This document shows, piece after piece, positions 17,109 to 25,777 of a stretch of DNA of 64,000 nt (the first letter of the stretch is position 1; each line of letters begins with the position of its first letter). A model generated the notes under the pieces. The model made no database searches. It worked only from the letters and a program-made list of their open reading frames with translations, and was not told the origin of the DNA. The position numbers were made by a program, and so were the translations under genes. The stretch covers positions 25,032 through 89,031 of the forward strand of contig DAWV01000006.1 in assembly GCA_002506085.1 (NCBI GenBank), read 5' to 3'. This DNA comes from Methanocorpusculaceae archaeon UBA425. GTDB taxonomy: Archaea; Halobacteriota; Methanomicrobia; Methanomicrobiales; Methanocorpusculaceae.

Positions 17109-17674
17109 CTGTCGCCGTTTTCTGGGATAGCAAAATGACATTCCACCGGCTTGTTGAAGATGCCGCCTGCCCCTGTGATGCCGTTACTCCTCTCTTACTT
17201 TCTGCTCCTTTCTACAGAGGAAAATACTCGGGAATTATTATTCCGACCGGGTTTGGGAACATGTCGTATTCCAAACTCGTTCCGGCTCTCCGTGCCTGTT
17301 CGGGGAGAATCAAAGATTATCTGGAGGCGGGGGGCCGTCTTCTTGTATATGGAGCGGCAGATGCCTCTCCGAACAGATATGACTGGCTTCCGGTGGATGT
17401 ACACTATCATTACGAGTTTGCCGAACATCATCTGGATATTGATGCCTCATCTCCATGGTCAAGTATTTTCGACGGGTATGACACGACGAATTTTGCCGCA
17501 GACGGCTGGTTTGAAAAGTATGACGGAAAACCCCTCGCCATAGCGGAAAACGGATTCCCGGTTCTGGTCGAGTGCCCGGTTGGAAAGGGCACCCTTCTTC
17601 TCGCAAGCACTCACGAGTATCCAAGCGATGCTTTTCTGAAAGTATTCTCGAAAGGGGAGCCGGTTGCTTTCTGA
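17105..17674 (+). CDS. Class I glutamine amidotransferase-like fold protein, no catalytic Cys
   Basis: A 189-residue protein with a GATase1/ThuA-like pattern: KYSGIIIPTGF (40-50), a helix leading to YLEAGGRLLVYG (72-83), and a late GKGTLLLASTHEYPS (160-174) resembling the segment that holds the catalytic His. The nucleophilic elbow cysteine is missing (YGAADASPN), so an amidotransferase reaction is unlikely. Its ATG overlaps the rtcB stop. It may be a carbohydrate- or nucleotide-binding accessory factor of the rtcB operon. Function unknown. Confidence 0.6.
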   Translation: MTVAVFWDSKMTFHRLVEDAACPCDAVTPLLLSAPFYRGKYSGIIIPTGFGNMSYSKLVPALRACSGRIKDYLEAGGRLLVYGAADASPNRYDWLPVDVHYHYEFAEHHLDIDASSPWSSIFDGYDTTNFAADGWFEKYDGKPLAIAENGFPVLVECPVGKGTLLLASTHEYPSDAFLKVFSKGEPVAF

Positions 17675-17757
17675 CCCGAAATTCTCCTCTTCAAACGAAA
17701 TGTTATTCATTTCAGATGGCATAAGTAATCGTATAATCCCTTTGGAGGCAAAACCTC

Positions 17758-18744
17758 ATGACACACACAATATTTGATCTTCTGCATATTTTGGATGAGG
17801 CGGGAATTGACCAGCCGGTTACCGGAAAAGTCATCAGCGAACGCCTTGGAATCTCCCTGACTACTGTCTGGAAATGTGTGAATTTGTTGCGTGAGGTAGG
17901 ATATTTTATAGATGCCTCGGCAAAAACCGGGTACATTCTCAGAAAACGAACCAGATTTTTACTTCCGTATGAAGTGAAACGGTTTTTAAAGACAAAGGTC
18001 ATCGGTCAGGAGATGCATCACTTTGAGCAGGTCCCGTCAACGAATGCCCTCGCACGCCAGATGATGAACGAAGTAGGGAACGAAGTTCAGCCGGGAACCG
18101 TTCTTGTCGCCGAGCAGCAGACCGGGGGACTTGGGCGGATGAACCGCGTGTGGATGTCGCCTGAGGGAGGAATCTGGGCGACGATTGTTGTAATGCCGAA
18201 ACTCAATGTCGATCAGACCTTCATTATCATGATGGCGGCCTCGATTTCCCTTGCCCGGGCAATCCGTCATGAGTATGAACTCTCTGCCCTGATTCAGTGG
18301 CCGAATGATGTTTTCATCGGTGATAAAAAGGTCGCCGGCACGACGCTCGAGTTGTCTGCCGATGAAGATATAATCAGATATTGTCTGATTGGCATCGGTG
18401 TGGATACGAATGTGTCGATTGAAAAAGTCATGCCGCATCTTTCCAAATACGTAACATCTCTTTCGGATGAACTGGGTCATGATGTAAATCGTGCCGAGTT
18501 CTTTGCGGCATTCTTAAAAGAGTTCGAACGCCGCTATCAGATGATTCTGAAAGGCGAGACCGAATCACTTTTCCGTGAGTGGAGAAGCCTTTCGCGTACT
18601 CTTCACCGGAGAATCCGGGTCCGGACGATTCGTGAGAGCTTTGAGGGAGAGGCACTGGATGTCGATGAGCACGGAGCTTTGCTCGTTCACAAAGATAATG
18701 GTGAAGTCGAACGCGTAATTGCGGGCGACTGTTATCTTATCTAA
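17758..18744 (+). CDS. birA: BirA: biotin-protein ligase and biotin repressor
   Basis: A 328-residue bifunctional BirA. The N-terminal winged-helix domain (1-60, helix-turn-helix in GKVISERLGISLTTVWKCVN) binds DNA; the ligase domain has STNALARQM, the biotin/ATP site QQTGGLGRMNRVW (about 120-132) and a C-terminal SH3-like domain (from about 280). It attaches biotin to pyruvate carboxylase PycB, encoded 4 kb downstream. The helix-turn-helix, together with the palindromic operator directly downstream in front of bioY, indicates that it also represses biotin uptake. Confidence 0.95.
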   Translation: MTHTIFDLLHILDEAGIDQPVTGKVISERLGISLTTVWKCVNLLREVGYFIDASAKTGYILRKRTRFLLPYEVKRFLKTKVIGQEMHHFEQVPSTNALARQMMNEVGNEVQPGTVLVAEQQTGGLGRMNRVWMSPEGGIWATIVVMPKLNVDQTFIIMMAASISLARAIRHEYELSALIQWPNDVFIGDKKVAGTTLELSADEDIIRYCLIGIGVDTNVSIEKVMPHLSKYVTSLSDELGHDVNRAEFFAAFLKEFERRYQMILKGETESLFREWRSLSRTLHRRIRVRTIRESFEGEALDVDEHGALLVHKDNGEVERVIAGDCYLI

Positions 18745-18754
18745 TCCTTTTTTA

Positions 18755-18786
18755 TTGTTAACCCACATATTATTTATGGTTAACAG
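18755..18786 (+). promoter_or_regulatory. BirA operator in front of bioY
   Basis: TTGTTAACC, 14 bases, then GGTTAACAG: an inverted repeat with eight of nine positions paired. It matches the conserved BirA box described for bacteria and archaea (nine-base arms, 14-16 base spacer). It lies between birA and bioY; its last base is the first base of the bioY GTG start codon, so bound BirA-biotinyl-AMP would block transcription of the whole transporter operon. Confidence 0.85.
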
Positions 18787-19316
18787 TGTACGGAGACGAG
18801 AAACGTTCTGGGCTGATTATTTATTCAGCGGTGTTTGTGGCTTTGATTACGGTTGGCGGATGGATATCGATTCCGTTTTTCGTCCCGTTCACGCTTCAGA
18901 CACTATTTATTTTGCTCGCGGCGTCCGTGATGAAAAAATATGCCGTGATTCCAACTGCCCTGTATGTTTTGTTCGGGACGTTTGGTCTTCCGCTTTTCCA
19001 TAACGGCACGTCGGGAATCGGGATTCTGCTCGGTCCGACCGGGGGGTTTCTTATCGGTTTTATTCCGATGGCGTTTATTGCCGGACTGTTTTTTTCAAAA
19101 AAATCCATGTCTTTAGATATAACCGGGCTCTGTCTCGCGACAGTTGTCTGTTATGCCTTCGGGGTCGTATGGTTTATGATCTCAGCCGGGGCTACTCTCT
19201 GGGCTGCGCTGATTACCTGCGTGATTCCGTTCATCGCAGGAGATATAATAAAAATCGCGGCCGCGGAACTGGTTACCCTCCGTCTCCGGAAAAGTGAGAC
19301 CCTCGTGTATGATTGA
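18786..19316 (+). CDS. bioY: BioY biotin transporter substrate-binding subunit (ECF S component)
   Basis: A 176-residue integral membrane protein with about six helices, the S component that binds biotin. Segments such as FVPFTLQTLFILLAA, FGTFGLPLF and GPTGGFLIGF are characteristic of BioY. The start is GTG, inside the BirA operator. The next three genes overlap each other and supply the energising module, so this is a complete BioYMN-type uptake system for an organism with no biotin synthesis genes in view. Confidence 0.93.
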   Translation: MYGDEKRSGLIIYSAVFVALITVGGWISIPFFVPFTLQTLFILLAASVMKKYAVIPTALYVLFGTFGLPLFHNGTSGIGILLGPTGGFLIGFIPMAFIAGLFFSKKSMSLDITGLCLATVVCYAFGVVWFMISAGATLWAALITCVIPFIAGDIIKIAAAELVTLRLRKSETLVYD

Positions 19317-19884
19317 GATAGAAAATCTCCGGCATGGTGTTCTGGATATCCCTTTTCTCCGGATTTCTGCGGGGCTCACTGTGGTATCCGGGAAAAACGG
19401 TGCCGGTAAAACAACTCTGCTTAAAATCTGCTCGGGACTTCTTCTGCCGGCTGAGGGTTCGGTCAGAATAGACTTGCTCCCGCCGCGTTCAGTGAATGCT
19501 GGTTACGTGAGCGAGTTTCCTGACAGGCATCTGCTGTTTCCGATTGTCTTTGATGAGATTTCGTCTCCGCTTCGTTTTTCCGGGATTTCGCCCGGAGAAA
19601 TTGAGAAGAGGGTTTTGGGTCTTGCGGAGTCGGCAGGTATCAGTCATCTTCTGACCCGGGAATGCCGGACTCTTTCCGGCGGGGAGAAGATACTTGTCGG
19701 GGTTGTGACGGCAATAATCGATAATCCTGTTCTTCTTGTTCTCGACGAGCCGGATTCCCATCTGGATCCGGAAACTGTGGAAGAGCTTCGCTCTTTCATT
19801 TCCTCGAAAAAGATTCCGTATGTGATTTGGAGTTCGCATTCGAAAACGCTTTGTCGTGCCGCAGATTTCGAGGTGAGGCTATGA
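19309..19884 (+). CDS. bioM: ECF transporter ATPase for biotin (first A subunit)
   Basis: A 191-residue ABC ATPase. Walker A is GKNGAGKTT (28-36), the signature is LSGGEK, and Walker B is VLVLDEPDSHLDP. I chose the ATG at 19309 (MIEIENLRHG), overlapping the bioY end by eight bases, rather than an upstream in-frame GTG. It is shorter than typical EcfA (about 270), lacking the C-terminal extension. It pairs with the second ATPase to form an A-A' heterodimer. Confidence 0.9.
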   Translation: MIEIENLRHGVLDIPFLRISAGLTVVSGKNGAGKTTLLKICSGLLLPAEGSVRIDLLPPRSVNAGYVSEFPDRHLLFPIVFDEISSPLRFSGISPGEIEKRVLGLAESAGISHLLTRECRTLSGGEKILVGVVTAIIDNPVLLVLDEPDSHLDPETVEELRSFISSKKIPYVIWSSHSKTLCRAADFEVRL

Positions 19885-20441
19885 GGATTATTCTGGACTC
19901 GGTTCTTCTCCGTGCCGGAGATTTTACTCTCTCGGTCAATGCCATATTCGAAGAAGGTGTTCATCTGATATCCGGCAGAACCGGTTCGGGAAAATCCTCG
20001 CTTGCCTCGTCTCTTGCCGGGCTGAATTCCGTTTCCACTGGCAATCTTATTCTGGAAGGATGCGGTTCACCGGTTCTTCTCATGCAGTTTCCCGAGTATC
20101 AGGTGACAGGCTCGTCCGTTATCCGTGAGATTTCCTCGTGGGGCAGTTTGCCGGATGATATTTCGTTTTCACTTTTTGGTGCGGATGTAAATGACCGTGA
20201 CCCGTTTACTCTTTCCCGTGGGGAATTGAAACGGCTGATGCTTGCCTGTGTTTTTGCGAAGCGGCCGGATGTTCTCATTCTGGATGAACCGTATGCCTCG
20301 CTTGACTCTTCTGCGAAAGAAATTCTGACGACATTAATCGAAAACCGCCCGGGGATTACGATTGTCTTTTCGCACGAGACAGAATATGTTCCATTTGGTC
20401 TCCGATGGAAAATCGCGGACGGGGTACTACATCGTGCGTGA
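19881..20441 (+). CDS. ECF transporter ATPase for biotin (second A subunit)
   Basis: A 186-residue ABC ATPase with Walker A SGRTGSGKSS (31-40), Walker B DVLILDEPYASLD and a modified signature, LSRGELKR, in place of LSGGQ. The altered signature suggests a degenerate composite site and a heterodimer with the upstream ATPase. The start at 19881 overlaps the upstream stop (ATGA). The overall length is short for the family, like its partner. Confidence 0.88.
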   Translation: MRIILDSVLLRAGDFTLSVNAIFEEGVHLISGRTGSGKSSLASSLAGLNSVSTGNLILEGCGSPVLLMQFPEYQVTGSSVIREISSWGSLPDDISFSLFGADVNDRDPFTLSRGELKRLMLACVFAKRPDVLILDEPYASLDSSAKEILTTLIENRPGITIVFSHETEYVPFGLRWKIADGVLHRA

Positions 20442-21060
20442 TATTCGTCTCCGTCTGCTCACACTTGTGCTGCTCTCTGTCCTTTCCGTTGTGAGCACGT
20501 CCGGAGCCGCGGTTGTTTTTTTCTGGTGGCTCATCTTTGCCGCGAAGACGACGTTTGCAAAAAAATCCTGGAAGCTGGTTCTGCTGACATCAGTACTTGT
20601 GAGTCTTTTTCCCTCGGTCGTTTTGTATTTTTCCGGCGGGGATGTTTTCTACGGGGCAAAGATTTTTGTTCTCGTTCTTTTGGCATTCTGGTTTTCGGCA
20701 TGCATTGTTCCGGGCGAGTTCATGAGTCTCTTTGTCTGGATGTTTGGAAAGAAAGCCGGCTTTGACCTGGGGCTCGCCGCTGAGTTTTCTTTTCAGGCTC
20801 TCTTTGAGATACAATCTGATTATTCCCATATGAAGTCGGCACAGAAAATCAAGGGACAAAGGTTTTCTGTTTTCCGGGTTCCTTCGCTTGCGATGGGTCT
20901 TCTTGTTCTTTCGCTCAGGCTGTCGGATTTCCAGTCAGGAATTCTGGCACGGCGGGGTTACATTTCGGGCGGGACATTTGTTCCGGTGTTCTTTCCCGGA
21001 AAATATGATTTTCTGATGCTGGTTGCCGCAATACTTTTGTATGCGGTGCTTCTGGTGTGA
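20434..21060 (+). CDS. bioN: ECF transporter transmembrane coupling protein (EcfT/BioN)
   Basis: A 208-residue membrane protein with five to six helices and a cytosolic coupling segment. The ARRGYISG motif (about 175-182) corresponds to the EcfT Ala-Arg-Gly signature that docks into the ATPases. The start is taken as GTG at 20434, overlapping the end of the second ATPase gene; an upstream ATG at 20362 would put 24 extra residues deep inside that gene. It is the last gene of the biotin uptake operon. Confidence 0.85.
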   Translation: MRDIRLRLLTLVLLSVLSVVSTSGAAVVFFWWLIFAAKTTFAKKSWKLVLLTSVLVSLFPSVVLYFSGGDVFYGAKIFVLVLLAFWFSACIVPGEFMSLFVWMFGKKAGFDLGLAAEFSFQALFEIQSDYSHMKSAQKIKGQRFSVFRVPSLAMGLLVLSLRLSDFQSGILARRGYISGGTFVPVFFPGKYDFLMLVAAILLYAVLLV

Positions 21061-21175
21061 GTTTTGAGATGGAAAAACCAGATATTATTGATTATCAGTA
21101 CAAGCATTCGAATTGTGACCTCATCTGATGGTCTCCATTCACAAACTAATTTATCTTATAGAGCATAGGATTTTT

Positions 21176-22381
21176 ATGCTTACAAGAAAGGACAGCGGAG
21201 TTTCTCCGGTGATTGCGGTAATACTTCTCATCGCCCTTTCCGTTATTCTCATTTCGATTATTTCTGCTTCTGTGATGAGCGGTATTAGCACACTTTCAGC
21301 CGTCGATACTAAAATCGTCGGGTTTACGGTTGTGGTGAATGATAATAATACGTCTACGGTGACGCCGGTATCAGGGAAGGGGCTCCCCTATCTTACGTCA
21401 TATACCGTGTATCTGGACAACGGGCATGTTCAGAATGTTCCTGATTCAGGGGCTAGCGTGTTGTCAGGGGCGATTATTACAGGATTCGATAGTAATGTGA
21501 CCCGTATCAATATCGCTGGACATTTCACCGACGGGATAACTGCTCTTGTGTTCAGCGGTAAAGTCATTAATAAAACCGTGGTCTATGATCCAAGTGGGGG
21601 GGGGCAATACTATACAATGGGTACTAATGATGGTGAAGGATTTACATCCCCGAGCGAGCTTAATACTTCACTTAATGATTGGTGGCATGTTCTCCATCCC
21701 GATTCTGATATCGCATATTTGCAAGGTAACCAATTGGCATTATATGGGGATATTACGATTGGAAAGGAACCGTTAACCATCAATCAGGATCTTGAAATGA
21801 TGTATCCAAATACCAACTCAGGGGGTTTATCGCAAATTACATTTTTCCGAGCCCCTGGTTATGATGGACCCCTCCTTGTAATCGAATCTGATGCTGATGT
21901 AAATTGGAATCATGGCACTGTTCTTACTTTAGATGGAAATGGGCATGGAAATGCACCTCTCATGGTAATTGAAGATGATGCCTCTTTTACAGTTGCTACA
22001 ATTACTTTGATAAATAATACTAATCCAAATGGAAACGGTGGTGGAATATATAATGAAGGCGGTCTTACCGTCTATAATGCTTTGAATTTACATGGGAACA
22101 CTGCAATGAATGGTGCAGGTCTCTATAATTCAGGACTTATATCACAGGCTTCAGGTCTTTCTATTACTGGTAATACTGCCTATAACAAAGGTGGTGGTAT
22201 TTATAATTCCGGGACGTTCCCTTATTCATCTGGATCAATCTCCAGTAACTCAGCAGCATTGGGCTATAATTACTATGCCGTAGCTCAATCGACAAATACC
22301 GGATGGTCATTATATACTAAATTCAGTCCGGCTACACCAACACCAACAATAGATCAGGCAGTTAATGTTTCGATACCATAA
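21176..22381 (+). CDS. Archaeal pilin-type N-terminus fused to beta-helix surface domain
   Basis: A roughly 401-residue secreted protein. The start MLTRKDSGVSPVIAVILLIAL is a class III pilin signal (DUF1628/archaeal type IV pilin), to be cut before the hydrophobic helix by the A24 peptidase. A beta-sandwich-like region follows (about 35-150), then asparagine/glycine-rich repeats (NGGGIYNEGG, MNGAGLYNSG, NKGGGIYNSG, about 280-360) of the parallel beta-helix adhesin type, ending in a Thr/Pro tail. Base composition falls towards AT in the second half, unlike its neighbours, hinting at separate origin or rapid change. An in-frame ATG at 21128 is possible but would give an odd N-terminus. Confidence 0.8.
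   Translation: MLTRKDSGVSPVIAVILLIALSVILISIISASVMSGISTLSAVDTKIVGFTVVVNDNNTSTVTPVSGKGLPYLTSYTVYLDNGHVQNVPDSGASVLSGAIITGFDSNVTRINIAGHFTDGITALVFSGKVINKTVVYDPSGGGQYYTMGTNDGEGFTSPSELNTSLNDWWHVLHPDSDIAYLQGNQLALYGDITIGKEPLTINQDLEMMYPNTNSGGLSQITFFRAPGYDGPLLVIESDADVNWNHGTVLTLDGNGHGNAPLMVIEDDASFTVATITLINNTNPNGNGGGIYNEGGLTVYNALNLHGNTAMNGAGLYNSGLISQASGLSITGNTAYNKGGGIYNSGTFPYSSGSISSNSAALGYNYYAVAQSTNTGWSLYTKFSPATPTPTIDQAVNVSIP
21596..21604 (+). repeat. Homopolymeric G9 tract inside the surface-protein gene
   Basis: Nine consecutive G encode the Gly-Gly-Gly of PSGGGQ, at the junction between the pilin-like region and the beta-helix. Gain or loss of one G would shift the frame, so the tract is a candidate phase-variation switch. 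Confidence 0.6.
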
Positions 22382-22455
22382 TCATTATAATCGATTCTAT
22401 TTTTGAGTATGTTCAATCGATATGTCAATTCATTGGACAGAGATTTTTTTAGTGA

Positions 22456-22478
22456 TAGTCCCAAGGGACTACTTTTTT
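22456..22478 (+). terminator. Intrinsic terminator after the surface-protein gene
   Basis: TAGTCC-CAAG-GGACTA forms a six-pair stem with a tetraloop, followed by C and six T. It sits between the pilin-like gene and pycB and should insulate the two. Confidence 0.75.
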
Positions 22479-22536
22479 AACTCTTCAGTCCAAAATAATA
22501 AAGGTTTAGATAACTCGAATGAGAATGGGAGACACT

Positions 22537-24270
22537 ATGAAAAAACTGAATATTACCGACACAACGCTTCGTGACGCCCATCAGTCGCTGGCTGCAACGC
22601 GTATGCGAACAGTGGATATGCTCGCCCTCGCCCGCGAAATGGAAAACGCGGGCTTCTGGTCCGTTGAAGCATGGGGAGGGGCAACCTTCGACACCTGTAT
22701 CAGGTACTTAAATGACGACCCCTGGGAACGTCTCCGGACTCTTCGCGAAATATTTGTAAAAACGCCAATCCAGATGCTCCTTCGCGGGCAGAATCTCGTA
22801 GGATACCGTCACTACCCCGACGATGTCGTCGACAAATTCGTCTACGCCGCGTCTGAAAACGGGGTTCGTGTCTTCAGAGTCTTCGATGCACTCAACGACA
22901 TCAGAAACATGCAGAGATCAATGACCGCCGTCCTCGACACCGGAAATCACCTTCAGGGCACTATATCATATACTACCAGCCCCGTCCACAGTAATGCCGG
23001 ATTCGTCAAAATGGCAGAGGAACTCTACAGTCTCGGCTGTAACTCCATCTGCATCAAAGACATGGCAGGACTCATCATGCCCGAGGAAGCAAGATCCCTC
23101 ATCACTGGTATCAAAGACAGACTCGACATCCCCATCTGTCTTCACAGCCACTCAACGAGCGGCATCGCTCCGATGAGTTATCAGGCAGCAATCGAAGCAG
23201 GCGTCGATATTCTCGACACCGCCATGTCACCCTTTGCAGGAGGAACAAGCCAGCCTGCCACAGAAAGCATCGTAGCATCTCTTATCGGAACTCCGCGCGA
23301 CACCAATATCTCCCTCTCCACTCTCCGCACAATAAAAACCGCCGCCCTCACCGTCAGAGGAAAATACGACTGCTTAATTGACCCCATCTCCGTCCGGATC
23401 GACAGCGACGTTTTAATCTATCAGCTTCCAGGCGGAATGATTTCCAACCTAGTATCACAATTGAAAGAGCAGAACGCTCTGGACAAAATGGACGAAGTTC
23501 TTCACGAGATTCCAAAAGTCAGAGAAGACCTCGGATACCCGCCGCTCGTCACACCCACATCCCAGATTGTCGGAACCCAGGCAGTGTTAAACGTTTTAAT
23601 GGGAGGGCGCTACAAGACGGTCACCAACGAAGTTCGTGACTACGTCATCGGACTTTATGGAAAGAGCCCGAAAGAACTCGATGCGGCTCTCGTAAAAACT
23701 ATCATCGGAGCCGCGCCGAGACTTACCTGCCGGCCTGCCGACACCCTTGAACCCATCTACGCAAAAATGAAAGCCGACGCAGAGGCACAGGGTCTCGTCA
23801 AAAAAGAGGAGGACGTATTAACATACATTCTTTACCCGGCAATCGCCCCCGCCTTCCTCAAAGGCGAAAAGAAAGCCGAATCCTTCCCGGTCGCCCAGCC
23901 CCCCTCCAATGGAAAAACCATGTCGGACTTTGACATCCCAAGATCCATGGAGGTAGAAGTCGACGGGGAAGTCTATGCGGTAAGAATTCTCTCTGTCGAA
24001 GGAGAAGCTGTCGTAAGTTCAGTCACGCCGACTGAAACCCGTCACCGGGGCGACATTCCCGGCGGCGTCAAGAGCAGTATTCAGGGCATGGTCCTCGACA
24101 TCAAAGTCCAGGCAGGTCAGAAAGTATCCGCAGGCGACACCCTCCTCGTTCTCGAAGCAATGAAAATGGAAAATCCGATTGTCAGCCCCATTGACGGCAC
24201 TGTCACTGAAATCTTCGTGGAGAGCGGCGCCGTTGTCCAAAGCGGCGATGTCCTAGTGGTGGTGCAATGA
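22537..24270 (+). CDS. pycB: Pyruvate carboxylase subunit B (carboxyltransferase plus biotin carrier)
   Basis: A 577-residue subunit that transfers CO2 from carboxybiotin to pyruvate, making oxaloacetate. The N-terminal carboxyltransferase barrel has DTTLRDAHQS and the metal-binding HSHSTSG; the C-terminal lipoyl-like domain carries the biotinylated Lys in EAMKMEN. The ATG at 22537 is chosen because GGGAG lies five bases upstream; ATGs at 22519 and 22525 lack this. It overlaps pycA (ATGA). Biotin is supplied by the upstream uptake operon and attached by BirA. Confidence 0.96.
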   Translation: MKKLNITDTTLRDAHQSLAATRMRTVDMLALAREMENAGFWSVEAWGGATFDTCIRYLNDDPWERLRTLREIFVKTPIQMLLRGQNLVGYRHYPDDVVDKFVYAASENGVRVFRVFDALNDIRNMQRSMTAVLDTGNHLQGTISYTTSPVHSNAGFVKMAEELYSLGCNSICIKDMAGLIMPEEARSLITGIKDRLDIPICLHSHSTSGIAPMSYQAAIEAGVDILDTAMSPFAGGTSQPATESIVASLIGTPRDTNISLSTLRTIKTAALTVRGKYDCLIDPISVRIDSDVLIYQLPGGMISNLVSQLKEQNALDKMDEVLHEIPKVREDLGYPPLVTPTSQIVGTQAVLNVLMGGRYKTVTNEVRDYVIGLYGKSPKELDAALVKTIIGAAPRLTCRPADTLEPIYAKMKADAEAQGLVKKEEDVLTYILYPAIAPAFLKGEKKAESFPVAQPPSNGKTMSDFDIPRSMEVEVDGEVYAVRILSVEGEAVVSSVTPTETRHRGDIPGGVKSSIQGMVLDIKVQAGQKVSAGDTLLVLEAMKMENPIVSPIDGTVTEIFVESGAVVQSGDVLVVVQ

Positions 24271-25769
24271 GTGAAAATGAATACTTTGACAAAGTATTAG
24301 TCGCAAACCGCGGGGAAATCGCCATTCGCGTCATGCGTGCATGCCGTGAAATGGGGATTGAAACGGTCGCCGTTTACTCGGAAGCAGATGCAAACGCTTT
24401 ACACGTAAAATATGCAGACGAGGCGTTTCTGATTGGTGCCGCCCACCCGAAGAAAAGTTATCTCAACAAGGAGAGAATCCTCGAGGTCGCCGAACTGGCC
24501 GGAGTCGATGCAATTCATCCTGGATACGGATTCCTTGCAGAAAATGCGGAATTCTCCGGAGCCGTGAAAAAAGCAGGATTCACCTTCATCGGTCCGTCTG
24601 AACCGACTATGAAAATGATGGGATCCAAACTTGAATCCAAGAAAGCTATGGAAAAAGCCGGTGTTCCGGTACTTCCATGGACGAAGAGCACGGATCACGA
24701 CGAGGCAAAAGCATTCGCCGAATCAATTGGCTATCCTGTCATCGTTAAAGCATCCGCCGGCGGAGGCGGAATCGGTATGACGGTTGTCAATAACGAGGCG
24801 GAGCTGGACGAAGCAATTGCAAAATCCCAAAGAACCGCAGAATCTGCATTTGGCGACTCAACGGTTTTCATAGAAAAATATCTGGCAAAACCCCGTCACA
24901 TCGAGGTTCAGGTCTTCGCCGATTCGAAAGGCGACGTCATTCATATGTTCGAGCGTGACTGCTCCATCCAGAGACGTCACCAGAAACTCATCGAAGAGGC
25001 CCCGTGTCCGATAATGACCCCGGAACTCCGTGAACAGATGACGCAGTCTGCAATCACTGTTGCAAAAACCTGTAATTATGAAAATGCGGGTACGGTGGAG
25101 TTCCTCTATGATCATGGCAAATATTACTTCATGGAGATGAATACCCGTCTGCAGGTTGAACACACCGTAACCGAGCTGATTACCGGACTTGACATGGTCA
25201 GAATGCAGATTATGGTTGCTGCAGGCGAGCGTCTTCCTTATGCTCAGGATGAGATTACCTGCAGAGGACATGCCATCGAGTGCCGTGTGAATGCAGAGGA
25301 TCCGATGAACAATTATGCTGCCGATGCAGGAAAAATCACCCGTTACCGGTCACCGGGCGGACCCGGCATCCGGATTGACAGCAGTATTCATGCAGGATAC
25401 TCGATTCCTCCGTATTATGATTCGATGATTGCAAAACTCTGCGCACGAGCCATGACCCGTGAGGAAACGATTGCCCGTATGCGCCGTGCTATTACGGAAT
25501 ATGTCATCATCGGTGTGAAGACGACACTCCCGCTTCAATACGCGGTGATGAACAGTCCTGAATTCATTGCAGGAAACACCCACACGCATTTCCTTCAGGA
25601 CCCGGAGATTATGCGGTATCTTACGCGGTATATGCGTGAAAGCGAGACCCGTATGAATCAGCTTGGGGCGCCTCTCAAGCAGGGAAAAGACAAGACCATC
25701 GCCGTAACCGCCGCGGTGAGTGCCTATATGAGTGCCCTTGCTGCAAAGAACGGAAAGAAAAAAGAATAA
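24267..25769 (+). CDS. pycA: Pyruvate carboxylase subunit A (biotin carboxylase)
   Basis: A 500-residue ATP-grasp biotin carboxylase that carboxylates biotin on PycB. It begins with the conserved KVLVANRGEIAIRV, has the glycine-rich loop KASAGGGGIGM and the catalytic MEMNTRLQVEHTVTE region. A C-terminal extension (about 455-500) of low complexity follows the usual end and ends in lysines. Organised as separate A and B subunits, this is the archaeal two-subunit enzyme. Eight T at 25770-25777 directly follow the stop. Confidence 0.96.
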   Translation: MSENEYFDKVLVANRGEIAIRVMRACREMGIETVAVYSEADANALHVKYADEAFLIGAAHPKKSYLNKERILEVAELAGVDAIHPGYGFLAENAEFSGAVKKAGFTFIGPSEPTMKMMGSKLESKKAMEKAGVPVLPWTKSTDHDEAKAFAESIGYPVIVKASAGGGGIGMTVVNNEAELDEAIAKSQRTAESAFGDSTVFIEKYLAKPRHIEVQVFADSKGDVIHMFERDCSIQRRHQKLIEEAPCPIMTPELREQMTQSAITVAKTCNYENAGTVEFLYDHGKYYFMEMNTRLQVEHTVTELITGLDMVRMQIMVAAGERLPYAQDEITCRGHAIECRVNAEDPMNNYAADAGKITRYRSPGGPGIRIDSSIHAGYSIPPYYDSMIAKLCARAMTREETIARMRRAITEYVIIGVKTTLPLQYAVMNSPEFIAGNTHTHFLQDPEIMRYLTRYMRESETRMNQLGAPLKQGKDKTIAVTAAVSAYMSALAAKNGKKKE

Positions 25770-25777
25770 TTTTTTTT
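25770..25777 (+). terminator. T-run terminator of pycBA
   Basis: Eight consecutive T begin right after the pycA stop codon and overlap the end of the convergent tfrB gene. No hairpin is needed for archaeal T-run termination. Confidence 0.55.

Noticed and set aside
18786..21060. ECF operon as a general (group II) energising module
   Set aside because: The BirA operator and tight coupling to bioY point to a dedicated biotin transporter, although sharing is not excluded.
21128..21175. Earlier start for the pilin-like protein
   Set aside because: It would add 16 residues ahead of a class III signal that normally begins within a few residues of the N-terminus.
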